64,000 nucleotides of DNA from VRUE01 sp963748075 (GCA_963748075.1 CAVVHQ010000029.1:62001-126000); one strand, 5' to 3'; positions 1 through 8,183 are shown, numbered from the stretch's first letter. Program-made: numbers and translations. Notes: generated from the letters alone by a model not told the origin.

Positions 1-154
1 CATCGCCGAGGTCCGCTCCACGTTCCAGCGCCGCCAGCGCCACGCACCTGTACATCGCCCCCGAGTCGAGGTAGGTGAAGCCGAGCGCCCGCGCGACCGC
101 GCGCGCCACGGAGGACTTGCCGGCCCCGGCGGGCCCGTCGATCGCGATGACCAT
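1..154 (-). CDS. cmk: Cytidylate kinase, N-terminal part (cut by window edge)
   Basis: Phosphorylates CMP/dCMP with ATP in the cytoplasm. About 51 N-terminal residues are visible, starting MVIAIDGPAGAGKSSVARA. The P-loop GPAGAGKS and the following 'YLDSGAMYR' nucleotide-binding segment are typical of Cmk. The ATG at 154 is the natural start; the rest lies beyond position 1. It follows the aroA/tyrA group on the same strand, as in many Gram-positive genomes. Family assignment is secure; only the N-terminus can be judged. Confidence 0.9.
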   Translation of the reverse strand, partial: MVIAIDGPAGAGKSSVARAVARALGFTYLDSGAMYRCVALAALERGADLGD

Positions 155-218
155 TCCCGCACAGTCTCGCGCTTCGCGGCGACGCTTAGGATGGACCGAT
201 CCCCAGCGGGATAGGTCC

Positions 219-971
219 TCAGCCGCGCGGGCGGGCAGCCAGGAAGCGCTCCAGCCGCGCGTTGTAGGGGGCGCCGGTCGCGGGAACGTTGTGTCCCTTG
301 CCCTCGATCACCGCGCGCTCGGCCCCGAGCGCCGCGGCGACGGTGTCGCAGACGGCCTCGAACACGGTCGAATGGCCGCCGGAGACCACCAGGGCGGGGA
401 TGCCCGCCTCGGCCAGCCGGGCCAGCGGCACCTCCGCCTCCCACGGCGGCCGCTCCTGCATCGCGTGCTCGGCCCCCAGCCGCAGCGACTCGGGCAGCTC
501 CTCCGGCGTCTCGCGGACGGAGCCGGCCCCGGTCCGGAACATCTGCAGGAACGCCTCCGGGGTGAACGAGCCTTGGGTCGCGTAGAGAGCCTCGCCCTGG
601 GCGATCATCTCCTCCGCCTCGAAGGAGGCGGCGAGCCGCAGCGCGCCGGGCTCGGACACGGTCAGCGAGAGCACCGCCTCGGGCCGCTGCGCGGCGGCGA
701 GCAGGGCGATCACCGCCCCATAGGAGTGGCCCACCAGGTGCGCCCCCTCGCCGAGCAGCGCGGCGAACAGCGGCGCCTCGACCTCGAAGTCGCCGTGCTC
801 GAGCGGCGGGCTGGCGCCGAAGCCGGGCCGGTTGGGCAGCACCAGCGTCCAGCGCTCGGCCAGCGGCCGCTGGCGGCGCCAGGCCAGCTCGGGGCCGACG
901 ACGCTGCCATGCACGAAGACGACCGGGGGGCCGGACCCGACCCTGGTCACGTCGAGCCGAGCGGCGCTCAC
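219..971 (-). CDS. Alpha/beta hydrolase
   Basis: A 250-residue alpha/beta-hydrolase fold enzyme of unknown substrate. The oxyanion strand VVFVHGSVVG is near residue 20. The nucleophile elbow GHSYGA (Ser) is near residue 95, and a late 'GHNVP' supplies the catalytic His. I chose the GTG at 971 (VSAARLDVT) because aroA stops at 976, giving a 4-nt gap; a longer in-frame extension would run into aroA. There is no signal peptide, so it is probably cytoplasmic. It sits between aroA and cmk and may simply be co-transcribed with them. Fold confident, function not. Confidence 0.8.
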   Translation of the reverse strand: MSAARLDVTRVGSGPPVVFVHGSVVGPELAWRRQRPLAERWTLVLPNRPGFGASPPLEHGDFEVEAPLFAALLGEGAHLVGHSYGAVIALLAAAQRPEAVLSLTVSEPGALRLAASFEAEEMIAQGEALYATQGSFTPEAFLQMFRTGAGSVRETPEELPESLRLGAEHAMQERPPWEAEVPLARLAEAGIPALVVSGGHSTVFEAVCDTVAAALGAERAVIEGKGHNVPATGAPYNARLERFLAARPRG

Positions 972-975
972 GGGG

Positions 976-2277
976 TCATCCCCGGCTCTCGCCCGACAGC
1001 GAGGCGAGGTCGGCCTCGAAGCCCGGGTAGCTGACCGCGGCGGCCTCCATCCCATTCACCTCGACGCCTTCCCGCGAGGCGAGCCCGGCGATTGCGCCGA
1101 GCATCGCGATCCGGTGGTCGGCGTGGGAGTCGACCGCGCCGCCGCGCAGGCCGCCGGTCCCCTCGATCCGCATCCCGTCCTCGCGCGTCTCCACCGTGGC
1201 GCCGAGCGCGCTCAGCGCCGCGGCGACGGCGGCGATCCGGTCGCTCTCCTTGTGGCGCAGCTCGGCCGCATCGCGGATCGTCGTCTCGCCCTCCGCAAAG
1301 CAGGCGGCCAGCGCGACCAGCGGCAGCTCGTCGATCGCCAGCGGCACCTCGGCGCCGCCCACCTCGGTCCCCTTCAACTCCGATGCGTGGGAGACGATCG
1401 TGCCGATCGGCTCGCCGCCCTCTTCCCCTCCGGGCGAGACGTCGATCCGAGCGCCCATCCGCTCGAGGATCGCCAGCAGGCCGGTGCGGGTCGGGTTGAG
1501 GCCCACCCCCGACAGGGTGACTTCGCTCTCCGGCGCGAGCAGCCCGGAGACGATGAAGAAGGCGGCCGAGGAGAAGTCGGCGGGGACGACGAAGTGCTCG
1601 GGCGTCAGCCGCTCCGCCGGGCGGACGACGATCGCGTTGCCCTGGCGCTCGATCTCGGCGCCCGCCGACCGCAGCATCCGCTCGCTGTGGTCGCGGGTCG
1701 GCAGCGGCTCGAGGACCCGCGTCTCGCCCTCGGCCAGCAGGCCGGCGAACAGCAGGCAGGACTTGACCTGGGCGCTGGCGACCGGCAGCTCGTAGGAGAT
1801 CCCGCGCAGCGGCGCCGCCTCGATCCGCAGCGGCGGCAGACGCTCCTCGCGGCAGCTCAGCTCCGCCCCCATCAGCCGCAGTGGCGCGACGACCCGGTCG
1901 ACCGGGCGGCGCCGGATCGACTCGTCGCCGTCCAGCGTCCACGATCCCGCCTCCTGCCCGGCCAGCCAGCCCGGCAGCAGGCGCAGCAGGGTGCCGGCGT
2001 TGCCGACGTCGACCTCGGCGGCCCGGGCGCCGCGCAATCCAACCCCGCCGATGTACAGCCTCCACTGCCCCTTCTCGGCCCTGCCGAGAACGCGCGCGCC
2101 AAGCCCCTCGACCGCGGCCAGGGTCGAGCGGGTGTCGGCGGCGTCGAGGTAGCCCTCGATCGCCGTCTCCCCCTCGCCCATCGCGGCGATCAGCGCCGCC
2201 CGGTGGGATATCGACTTGTCGGACGGCGGGCGGAAGCTGCCGCGCAGCGGGCCGGAGGGCTCGAAGCGCCTGCCCAT
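976..2277 (-). CDS. aroA: 3-phosphoshikimate 1-carboxyvinyltransferase (EPSP synthase)
   Basis: Transfers enolpyruvyl from PEP to shikimate-3-phosphate, the sixth shikimate-pathway step. The 433-residue protein has the usual length. Visible family motifs are SDKSISHRA near residue 20, the NAGT loop, ASAQVKS (shikimate-phosphate binding), RDHSERML, the RHKESDRI motif and DHRIAM near the C-terminus. The ATG at 2277 (MGRRFEPSGP) is preceded closely by the tyrA stop at 2283. A longer upstream reading frame exists but lies inside tyrA and is not EPSP synthase. It belongs to the aroG-tyrA-aroA aromatic operon. Confidence 0.97.
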   Translation of the reverse strand: MGRRFEPSGPLRGSFRPPSDKSISHRAALIAAMGEGETAIEGYLDAADTRSTLAAVEGLGARVLGRAEKGQWRLYIGGVGLRGARAAEVDVGNAGTLLRLLPGWLAGQEAGSWTLDGDESIRRRPVDRVVAPLRLMGAELSCREERLPPLRIEAAPLRGISYELPVASAQVKSCLLFAGLLAEGETRVLEPLPTRDHSERMLRSAGAEIERQGNAIVVRPAERLTPEHFVVPADFSSAAFFIVSGLLAPESEVTLSGVGLNPTRTGLLAILERMGARIDVSPGGEEGGEPIGTIVSHASELKGTEVGGAEVPLAIDELPLVALAACFAEGETTIRDAAELRHKESDRIAAVAAALSALGATVETREDGMRIEGTGGLRGGAVDSHADHRIAMLGAIAGLASREGVEVNGMEAAAVSYPGFEADLASLSGESRG

Positions 2278-2282
2278 CCCGC

Positions 2283-3368
2283 CTACCCCCCGTCGCCGAG
2301 AACGCTCGCCGTGTGGCCGAGCTCGCGGACCAGCTCCGCGGCCCGCTCCGCCTGCTCGCCGCCGGCCACCCAGAGGGTGATCGCGCCCGACCTCATGTCG
2401 GCCGCCGGGTGCAGCGCCATGTCCTCGATGTTGACCCCCGCCTCGCCCAGGGCGAGGGCGAGCTCGGCGACCGTGCCGGGCCGGTTGGAGACGACGACCC
2501 GCAGCTCGCGCAGCGGCCCGGCGGCCAGCTCGGGCTCGAGCAGGCGGCGGCGGTCGGCCCCGGCCGCGGCGTGCCAGGCGGCGACGGCGCCGGGCTCGCC
2601 GGAGCAAATCAGCTCCCTCGCCTCGCCCAGCCGGGCGATGGCGTCGTCGATCGCGGCGACGACCGCCTCGCCGTTGGCGGTGAAGATGTCCCCCCAGATC
2701 GCCGGGTTGGAGCCCGCGACCCTGGTCGCGTCGCGGAAGCTCGGCCCGACCTCCGGCATCCGCTCGGAGTCTTCGGTCAGCACGGCCGCCGCCTGGCCTG
2801 CGAGCAGGTTGGCGAGCACGTGCGGCAGATGGCTGACCGTCGCCATCACCCGGTCGTGCGTCGCGGCGTCGATCGCCTGTGGCCGCGCCCCGAGGTCGGT
2901 GATTGTCCGCTGCAGGCGGTCGTAGAGGATGCCGCCGGAGCGCTCGGTCGGAATCAGGTACCAGCGGGCGCCCTCGAACAGGTCGGCGCGGGCGTTCTCC
3001 ACCCCGACCGTCTCCGCCCCGGCCAGCGGGTGGCCGCCGATGAAGCGCTCGTCGTCACCCAGCTCGGCGACGATTCGCCGCTTGGTCGAGCCGGCGTCGC
3101 TGACCACAGTGTCGGGGCCGCTCGCCTCGAGCGCCGCCCGCGCCAGCTCGGGAAGGGCCGAGACCGGCCCCGCGCAGAAGACGACGTCGGCGCCGGCGCA
3201 CGCCTCCCCGACCGAGGCGGCCGACCGGTCGATCGCCCCGAGCTCTTCGGCCCGCTCCAGGGTCGAGCGGTTCGGCCCCCAGCCAACCACCTCGCCCTCC
3301 AGCCGCCGCCGCGCAGCGAGCCCGATCGAGCCCCCGATCAGGCCCACCCCGAGGACGGCGACCTTCAT
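2283..3368 (-). CDS. tyrA: Prephenate dehydrogenase with C-terminal ACT domain
   Basis: Oxidatively decarboxylates prephenate to 4-hydroxyphenylpyruvate for tyrosine. At 361 residues it begins with a Rossmann motif GVGLIGGS (residues 7-14). The central region carries 'GGHPLAGAE' and 'SHLPHVLA', typical of TyrA. From about residue 285 a regulatory ACT domain follows (NRPGTVAELA...GVNIEDM), so feedback by an aromatic amino acid is likely. Its ATG overlaps by 4 bp the stop of the tiny ORF at 3365-3436, so translation appears coupled through that ORF to the upstream DAHP synthase. Confidence 0.95.
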   Translation of the reverse strand: MKVAVLGVGLIGGSIGLAARRRLEGEVVGWGPNRSTLERAEELGAIDRSAASVGEACAGADVVFCAGPVSALPELARAALEASGPDTVVSDAGSTKRRIVAELGDDERFIGGHPLAGAETVGVENARADLFEGARWYLIPTERSGGILYDRLQRTITDLGARPQAIDAATHDRVMATVSHLPHVLANLLAGQAAAVLTEDSERMPEVGPSFRDATRVAGSNPAIWGDIFTANGEAVVAAIDDAIARLGEARELICSGEPGAVAAWHAAAGADRRRLLEPELAAGPLRELRVVVSNRPGTVAELALALGEAGVNIEDMALHPAADMRSGAITLWVAGGEQAERAAELVRELGHTASVLGDGG

Positions 3369-3436
3369 GACAAAGCTTCCCGCTTCGTTCGCTGCGCGAA
3401 GAACCAGATATGCACGCTTGCTCGCTCCGCGCTCAT
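3365..3436 (-). CDS. Small ORF (23 aa), copy 1 of a repeated coupling ORF
   Basis: A 23-codon frame beginning MSAERASVHIWFFA. Its ATG overlaps the DAHP-synthase stop (ATGA, 3433-3436) and its own TGA overlaps the tyrA start (ATGA, 3365-3368), so it is coupled at both ends. A near copy (VSAERPSVHLWFFA) with the same double overlap lies between the FetA and FetB-like genes at 14983-15051. The two copies differ at about a dozen nucleotide positions, few of them synonymous, so conservation may be at DNA/RNA level rather than peptide level. Peptide function is unknown. Confidence 0.5.
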   Translation of the reverse strand: MSAERASVHIWFFAQRTKREALS

Positions 3437-4515
3437 AGGCCGCGCCGTGTCCGCACGGCGGCGGCCAGCCGCTCCAGCACCAGCGCCGTCTCCTCCCAGT
3501 CGATGCAGGGGTCGGTGATCGACTGGCCGTAGACGAGCGAGTCGGCGTCGCCGAGGTCCTGGCGGCCCTCGACCAGGAAGGACTCCAGCATCAGGCCGAC
3601 GATCGTCCCGTTGCCGGCGGCCACCTGCTCGCCGATCCGACTCGCCGCGGCGATCTGCTTGGCGGGGACCTTTTCGCTGTTGTCGTGGGAGGCGTCGATC
3701 ACCAGTCGCTCGGCGAGGCCGGCGGCGCGCAGCTTCTCGAGCGCGGCCGTGACGCCCTCGGGGCCGCAGTTGGGCGCGCCCCGGCCGCCGCGCAGGATGA
3801 CGTGGCCGTCGGGGTTGCCGGCGGTGTGAAGGATCGCCGGCCGGCCGGCGTCGTCGATTCCGGCGAAGGCGTGCGGGGCCGCCGCGGCGCGGACCGCGTC
3901 GACCGCGACCTGGACGTTGCCGTCGGTGCGGTTCTTGAAGCCGATCGGCATCGAGAGGCCCGAGCCGAGCTGGCGGTGGATCTGGCTCTCGGTGGTGCGG
4001 GCGCCGATCGCCCCCCAGGCGACCGTGTCGGAGATGTACTGCGGGGTGATCGGGTCGAGGAACTCGCAGCCGACCTGCAGGCCGAGGTCGAGCACCTGGA
4101 GCAGCAGGGTGCGCGCCATCCGCAGACCGGCGTTGACGTCGCAGGAGCCGTCCAGGTAGGGGTCGTTGATCAGCCCCTTCCAGCCGGTCGTCGTCCGCGG
4201 CTTCTCGAAGTAGACGCGCATCGCGACCAGCAGGTCGTCGCGCAGCTCGGTCGCCGCCTCGGCCAGCCGCCCGGCGTAGTCGAGCGCCGCGTCGGCGTCG
4301 TGCACGCTGCACGGCCCGACCACGACCAGCAGCCGGTCGTCGCTGCGGTCGATGATCTCTCCCGCCTGCTCGCGGCCGCGCACCACCGCCGCCTCGCGCT
4401 CCTCGCCGAGCGGCAGGTCGCCGAGCAGCGCCACCGGCGGGACCAGCTCCACCACCCGCTCGATCCGCTGTTCGCGGACCCTGTCTCTCGTCTCACCCTG
4501 CATTTCCACGATCAT
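3433..4515 (-). CDS. aroG: DAHP synthase, type I (AroF/AroG/AroH class)
   Basis: Condenses PEP with erythrose-4-phosphate, the entry step of the shikimate pathway. The 360-residue product has the signature VVVGPCSVHD near residue 70, 'RVYFEKPRTTTGWKG', 'GARTTESQ', 'ILRGG' and 'VIDASHDNS'. I prefer the ATG at 4515 because GGAGAAAGG lies about 10 nt upstream (4526-4534). The longer frame opens with an unsupported TTG at 4557. It is the first gene of the aroG-smORF-tyrA-aroA string. Which aromatic amino acid inhibits it cannot be read from the sequence. Confidence 0.94.
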   Translation of the reverse strand: MIVEMQGETRDRVREQRIERVVELVPPVALLGDLPLGEEREAAVVRGREQAGEIIDRSDDRLLVVVGPCSVHDADAALDYAGRLAEAATELRDDLLVAMRVYFEKPRTTTGWKGLINDPYLDGSCDVNAGLRMARTLLLQVLDLGLQVGCEFLDPITPQYISDTVAWGAIGARTTESQIHRQLGSGLSMPIGFKNRTDGNVQVAVDAVRAAAAPHAFAGIDDAGRPAILHTAGNPDGHVILRGGRGAPNCGPEGVTAALEKLRAAGLAERLVIDASHDNSEKVPAKQIAAASRIGEQVAAGNGTIVGLMLESFLVEGRQDLGDADSLVYGQSITDPCIDWEETALVLERLAAAVRTRRGL

Positions 4516-4534
4516 CTTGCCGCCGCCTTTCTCC

Positions 4535-4788
4535 ACTTTCGAGACTCTACTTTCCAAGCGGGCCTTGCCATGCGAGCGCGGGCATCGCGAAGCGCGCGAA
4601 CCAATCGGACCGGCGCCCGGCCAACGCTCTATGGAAGCGGCACGACACCGCCAGGCCGGACGCCTAGCTAAATCGCCAGTAATAGGAGAGGCGAGCAGGG
4701 ACGACCGCGGCGCCGGCGGCGCGAGCTTCGCAAGCGGTGTCGTCTGTTCGCTTCTTCACTACGTGACTTTGTAGCAGGTGAGGCGCGG
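4535..4788. other. Intergenic region upstream of the DAHP synthase
   Basis: About 250 bp between the toxin gene end (4789) and the DAHP-synthase ribosome binding site. I see no plausible ORF, tRNA, T-box or classic riboswitch core. A promoter for the aromatic operon must lie here, but no convincing -35/-10 pair could be picked. Confidence 0.4.
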
Positions 4789-5310
4789 TCAGTCGAGGTA
4801 TGGCTCGATCCATTCGCGGAATGGCTCGATGAAGTCGTCGGCGGTGCTGCTAACTACGCGGGCTGCGCGATGGACGTCACCCGCCGGCATCCCCAGGTAT
4901 TGGTGCTCAAGCTGTGAGCGAGCCCTCTGTCCTTTCTCGAGCCGTCGGCAAACGTCGCCATCGATGACGCCGGCATCGCGAAGGGCGTCGAAGCAAGGCT
5001 TTGCCTTCGAGTCGTCGTCGCCGCGGGGCCCAGTCGGAAGTTCCGCCAGCCGAGCAGCGTTCACCGCCAGGTCGGTGAGGAAGTTTTGGACCCGTCCGAC
5101 GGCCCTCTCGACGCTCTGCACGCGGTTGTAGCGACTGAGATCGTCGGCTGAGTCGTAGGCCTCTTTGAATCGGGCCAGATCGAAATCGTCCCCGAATTCG
5201 CTCATCGCCATCTCCAGCGCGGCACGTTGGCGTGGGAAATCCTCCAGGTGGCCCACGATACGGCGCGCAAACCGCTGCCGCTCTGCTTGACGCGGGCCGC
5301 CCCTGCTCAT
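4789..5310 (-). CDS. hepT: HepT-like toxin (HEPN ribonuclease/target of MntA)
   Basis: A 173-residue mostly helical protein. Near the C-terminus it carries RSQLEHQY, matching the R-x4-H-x-Y motif of HepT (HEPN superfamily) toxins. The ATG at 5310 overlaps the stop of the upstream nucleotidyltransferase by 4 bp (ATGA). A longer frame starting at 5424 lies inside that gene and is rejected. In characterised HepT/MntA systems (type VII) the antitoxin AMPylates the tyrosine of this motif. The partner gene directly upstream supports the call. Length is somewhat above the ~130-140 aa typical of HepT. Confidence 0.8.
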   Translation of the reverse strand: MSRGGPRQAERQRFARRIVGHLEDFPRQRAALEMAMSEFGDDFDLARFKEAYDSADDLSRYNRVQSVERAVGRVQNFLTDLAVNAARLAELPTGPRGDDDSKAKPCFDALRDAGVIDGDVCRRLEKGQRARSQLEHQYLGMPAGDVHRAARVVSSTADDFIEPFREWIEPYLD

Positions 5311-5834
5311 CGTCGTTCGGCCAGTAAGCGGTCGATGCCCGCAAGCGCGTTTCGCTTGCGCTTGGCATCGCGTTCCCTGCCCCTTCGTCGCAAGCTTGGC
5401 AAGCGCTCCGTTAGCGCAGGCCACGCACCCCTGCGGTCGACGAGCACCCGCCCCTCCGAAAGGGCAATGGCGAGAAAGGTCGGGTCCTCTTCTGCGTCCT
5501 CGAGCCGGATGACGTCCACCGATCTTCCCACCGCGCCTTCCAGATCAATCGCGAGATCTAACACTCGATCGAAGCTCGAATCCCGCAGATCGGCGATCAC
5601 GTCAACGTCGCTGCCCTCCGTGTCGTCGCCCCTCGCCGCCGAGCCGAAGAGCAGCGCGAAGCGAACGTTGTGTTCGGTGCGAAGGACTGCGCGCAACTTC
5701 GCGATCAGCGGCCAGCGCCGCCGGATGTAGAGCCTCTCCGACAGCGGCAGCTCGAGAACGCGCGGCGAGGGCCGGCTTGCTTTGAGAGCACCGTCATTCA
5801 CCGCTCGCCTCAGCGTGCGCTCGTTGACCCCCAC
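5307..5834 (-). CDS. mntA: MntA-like nucleotidyltransferase antitoxin with N-terminal HTH
   Basis: Shows the minimal nucleotidyltransferase signature FGSAARGDD...GSDVDV near residues 62-77 (GSX10DXD, metal-binding aspartates). This is as expected for an antitoxin that AMPylates HepT. The first ~35 residues resemble a helix-turn-helix (VNERTLRRAVNDGALKA), suggesting DNA binding and autoregulation. With the GTG at 5834 the first HTH helix is cut. The frame stays open upstream (LNNLAGE) to a TAG near 5890, but offers only CTG/ATA codons, so the true start is uncertain. 4-bp overlap with hepT. Confidence 0.78.
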   Translation of the reverse strand: MGVNERTLRRAVNDGALKASRPSPRVLELPLSERLYIRRRWPLIAKLRAVLRTEHNVRFALLFGSAARGDDTEGSDVDVIADLRDSSFDRVLDLAIDLEGAVGRSVDVIRLEDAEEDPTFLAIALSEGRVLVDRRGAWPALTERLPSLRRRGRERDAKRKRNALAGIDRLLAERR

Positions 5835-5861
5835 TTCGCCGGCAAGGTTGTTCAGAGCAGT

Positions 5862-5892
5862 TATATGTCCATTGTAGTAGGTCTATATGTCC
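5862..5892 (-). promoter_or_regulatory. AT-rich direct repeats, probable toxin-antitoxin operator/promoter
   Basis: Two identical 9-bp repeats (GGACATATA on the minus strand) occupy 5862-5870 and 5884-5892, 22 bp apart, about two helical turns. A possible -10 TACAAT (5871-5876) lies between them. The segment is strikingly AT-rich for this genome and lies just upstream of the HTH-containing antitoxin, which suggests autoregulation. Promoter position is inferred; no good -35 was seen. Confidence 0.45.
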
Positions 5893-5975
5893 GTTATTTC
5901 TAGATATGCGTCCAATCGATCGAAGGAACACGCAGCCAAACGGTGTCCATGGCGCATCCGGGCTTGGCTCAGCCG

Positions 5976-7076
5976 TCAGTTGGAGCCGAGCAGCTCGCCG
6001 ATCGCGGCGAGGAAGCGGTCGTCCTCGGCCGGGGTGCCGTAGCTGACCCGGATGTGGCCGGACTCGCCGAGCGGGGTGCCGGCGCGGACCGCGATCGAGC
6101 GCTCGGCGAGGCCAGCCACCACCTCGTGCTCGTCGGCGTCGCCGAGGTCGATCCACGAGAAGTTGGTCTGCGTCTCGGTGGTGGCGAGGCCGAGCTCGCG
6201 CAGTCTCTCCTCGACCCGGGTCCGCTCGGCGATCGTCTGCTCGACGCGTCGCACGACGTCGTCCTCGTGCAGGACGGCCTCGGCGGCCGCCGCCTGGGCG
6301 ATGGCGTTGACGCTGAACGGCTGGCGCACCGCGTCGACCGCGGCGCGGAACTTCGCCGAGCCGATCGCGAAGCCGATCCGCAGCCCGGCCAGGCCGTGGG
6401 ACTTGCTGAAGGTGCGCAGCAGGACCAGGTTGGGGAACTCGGCGAGCAGGTCGACCGTCGTGTCGGGGTCGTCGTCGGTCTGGAACTCGACGTAGGCCTC
6501 GTCGAGGGCGATCGTCACGTGGCCCGGGATCCGCTCGCAGAAGGCCGCCACCTCGGAGGCCGGCAGGTGCGTCGCGGTCGGGTTGTTGGGGTTGCAGACG
6601 ATCGCCAGCTGGGTCGCCGCGGTCACCTCGGTCGCCATCGCGTCGAGGTCGTGGGCCTCGCCCTCGGCAAGGGGCACGCGGATCTCCCGCGCCCCGGTCA
6701 GCGCCGCCAGGTGCGGGTACATCGAGAAGGAGGGCCAGGCGTAGAGAATCTCGGCGCCCGGCTCGCAGAGCGCCTCGGCGGCGGCGAGCAGGATCTCGCA
6801 GGAGCCGTTGCCGACGGCGATCCGGCCGGGCTCGGTCTCGTAGCGCTCGGCGAGGCGGCGCCGCAGCAGGGTGGCATCGGGGTCCGGGTAGCGGTTCATC
6901 GCCCCCGCGGTGGCCTGGATCGCCTCGACCACCTTCGGGTGCGGCGGGAAGCAGGACTCGTTCGAAGCGAGCTGGGCGATCTCGCCGGCGGCGATCTCCT
7001 CCGGCGCCTGCCCGGTCGGCACCCCGGCCTGGTACCCCGGGATGCGGGCGAGCTTGTCCGCGAAGCTGACGGTCAT
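5976..7076 (-). CDS. Histidinol-phosphate/aromatic aminotransferase (class I/II, PLP)
   Basis: A 366-residue fold-type I PLP aminotransferase of the HisC family. Motifs include LASNES near residue 38, 'CNPNNPT', 'DEAYVEF' and the PLP-lysine segment TFSKSHGLAGLRIG. The family contains both HisC and actinobacterial aromatic (phenylalanine/tyrosine) aminotransferases, which sequence alone cannot separate here. Its neighbours are chorismate mutase downstream of rluB and the aroG-tyrA-aroA group across the TA pair. An aromatic role (transamination of phenylpyruvate or hydroxyphenylpyruvate) is therefore at least as likely as histidine synthesis. Confidence 0.85.
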   Translation of the reverse strand: MTVSFADKLARIPGYQAGVPTGQAPEEIAAGEIAQLASNESCFPPHPKVVEAIQATAGAMNRYPDPDATLLRRRLAERYETEPGRIAVGNGSCEILLAAAEALCEPGAEILYAWPSFSMYPHLAALTGAREIRVPLAEGEAHDLDAMATEVTAATQLAIVCNPNNPTATHLPASEVAAFCERIPGHVTIALDEAYVEFQTDDDPDTTVDLLAEFPNLVLLRTFSKSHGLAGLRIGFAIGSAKFRAAVDAVRQPFSVNAIAQAAAAEAVLHEDDVVRRVEQTIAERTRVEERLRELGLATTETQTNFSWIDLGDADEHEVVAGLAERSIAVRAGTPLGESGHIRVSYGTPAEDDRFLAAIGELLGSN

Positions 7077-7101
7077 CCACCCATTGTGGCCGACGCCGGC
7101 C

Positions 7102-7488
7102 CTACTGGGCGGCGTGGAGGTCCGAGCGCAGCTCCTGGGTCACGCCGAGGTAGGCGTGCGCCGGGACGTGACCGACCGGCGCGTAGTAGTGGACCATCGC
7201 CCGGATCACCCGCGGCATCGCGCCCGGGACGGGGATCTCGCGGCTGCAGAGCAACGGCACCGCGTCGAGCCCGAGCCCGCGGGCGGCGACCGCGGGGAAT
7301 TCGGCGTCGAGGTCGTCGGTTGTCGTGAACAGACAGCTGACCAGGGCCTCCGGGTTCAGCTCGTTGCGGTCGAGCAGCTCCCGCATCAGCTCGGTTGTCG
7401 CCGCGGCGATCGACTCGGCGTCGTTGGCCTCCGCCTGGACGGCGCCGCGCACCGCGAAGAGCCGCTGCTGATCGGAGTCCGCGCTCAC
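7102..7488 (-). CDS. aroH: Chorismate mutase, AroH type
   Basis: Converts chorismate to prephenate. This 128-residue protein is of the trimeric AroH class rather than the helical AroQ class. The start LFAVRGAVQAEAND, 'LLCSREIPVPGAMPRVIR' and 'HAYLG' all match AroH. I use the GTG at 7488, which overlaps the pseudouridine-synthase stop (GTGA, 7485-7488); an upstream ATG at 7506 lies inside that gene. Together with TyrA and the aminotransferase it completes tyrosine/phenylalanine precursor chemistry. 25 bp separate it from the aminotransferase. Confidence 0.92.
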   Translation of the reverse strand: MSADSDQQRLFAVRGAVQAEANDAESIAAATTELMRELLDRNELNPEALVSCLFTTTDDLDAEFPAVAARGLGLDAVPLLCSREIPVPGAMPRVIRAMVHYYAPVGHVPAHAYLGVTQELRSDLHAAQ

Positions 7489-8180
7489 GGTCCCGCATCT
7501 TCCCAAAGCTTCGCGACTTCGTCCGCGGTGAGGCGGCGCGCCCCGCCCTCGGGCAGGTCGCCCAGCTCGACCGGGCCGAAGCTGACGCGGCGCAGCGCCG
7601 CCACCTCGTTGCCGACCGCCTCCGTCATGCGACGCACCTGGCGGTTGCGGCCCTCGCGCAGGACGATCTCGATCTGGCGCTCGCCGAGCCGGCGGACCTC
7701 GGCCGGCGCGGTCGGGCCGTCGTTCAGGTCGACACCGGTGGCAAGTCGACGCAAGTCAGCCTCGGAGGGCGGACGCCGCAGCTCGATCCGGTAGGTCTTG
7801 GGGACTTCGTAGCGGGGATGGGTGAGCCGGTTGGCGAGCTCCCCGTCGTTGGTCAGCAACAGCAACCCGGTCGAGTCGGCGTCGAGCCGGCCGACCGGGT
7901 ACAGGCGGACGGCCGAGTCGACCAGCCCGACCACCGCCGGCCTGCTGCCCGGCTCGCGGGCGGTAGAGACCACCCCGGCCGGCTTGTTGACCGCCCACAC
8001 CTCCCGCGGCTCCGTGCCCACCAAGCTCCCATCGACCCGCACCTCGTCGCCCTCCCCCACGTCCCGCGCCGGATCTCTTTCAACCTCGCCGCCGACCGTG
8101 ACCCGACCGGCGCCGACGATCTTCTCTGCCATCCGCCGGGAGGCCACCCCACCGTGGGCCAGGAATTTCGCCAGTCGCAC
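7485..8180 (-). CDS. rluB: RsuA/RluB-family pseudouridine synthase
   Basis: Isomerises a specific uridine in rRNA. It has an N-terminal S4 RNA-binding domain (VRLAKFLAHGGVASRR, residues 1-50). The catalytic motif GRLDADSTGLLLLTNDG includes the active aspartate, and 'EGRNRQVRRM' lies near the C-terminus. The GTG at 8180 gives 231 residues starting at the S4 domain. A longer frame to 8231 reads into the palindromic repeat at 8184-8296 and is rejected. It sits between scpB and aroH, a common arrangement next to scpAB. RluB versus another RsuA-family member is not certain. Confidence 0.9.
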   Translation of the reverse strand: MRLAKFLAHGGVASRRMAEKIVGAGRVTVGGEVERDPARDVGEGDEVRVDGSLVGTEPREVWAVNKPAGVVSTAREPGSRPAVVGLVDSAVRLYPVGRLDADSTGLLLLTNDGELANRLTHPRYEVPKTYRIELRRPPSEADLRRLATGVDLNDGPTAPAEVRRLGERQIEIVLREGRNRQVRRMTEAVGNEVAALRRVSFGPVELGDLPEGGARRLTADEVAKLWEDAGP

Positions 8181-8183
8181 TAG

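Noticed and set aside
832..2925. Long plus-strand open frames opposite aroA/tyrA
   Set aside because: Low-complexity Arg/Ala/Pro/Gly translation antisense to clear genes; an effect of high GC content. The same applies to many other antisense frames in the window.
4516..4557. TTG start at 4557 for the DAHP synthase
   Set aside because: No ribosome site; the ATG at 4515 has GGAGAAAGG at good spacing and matches the family length.
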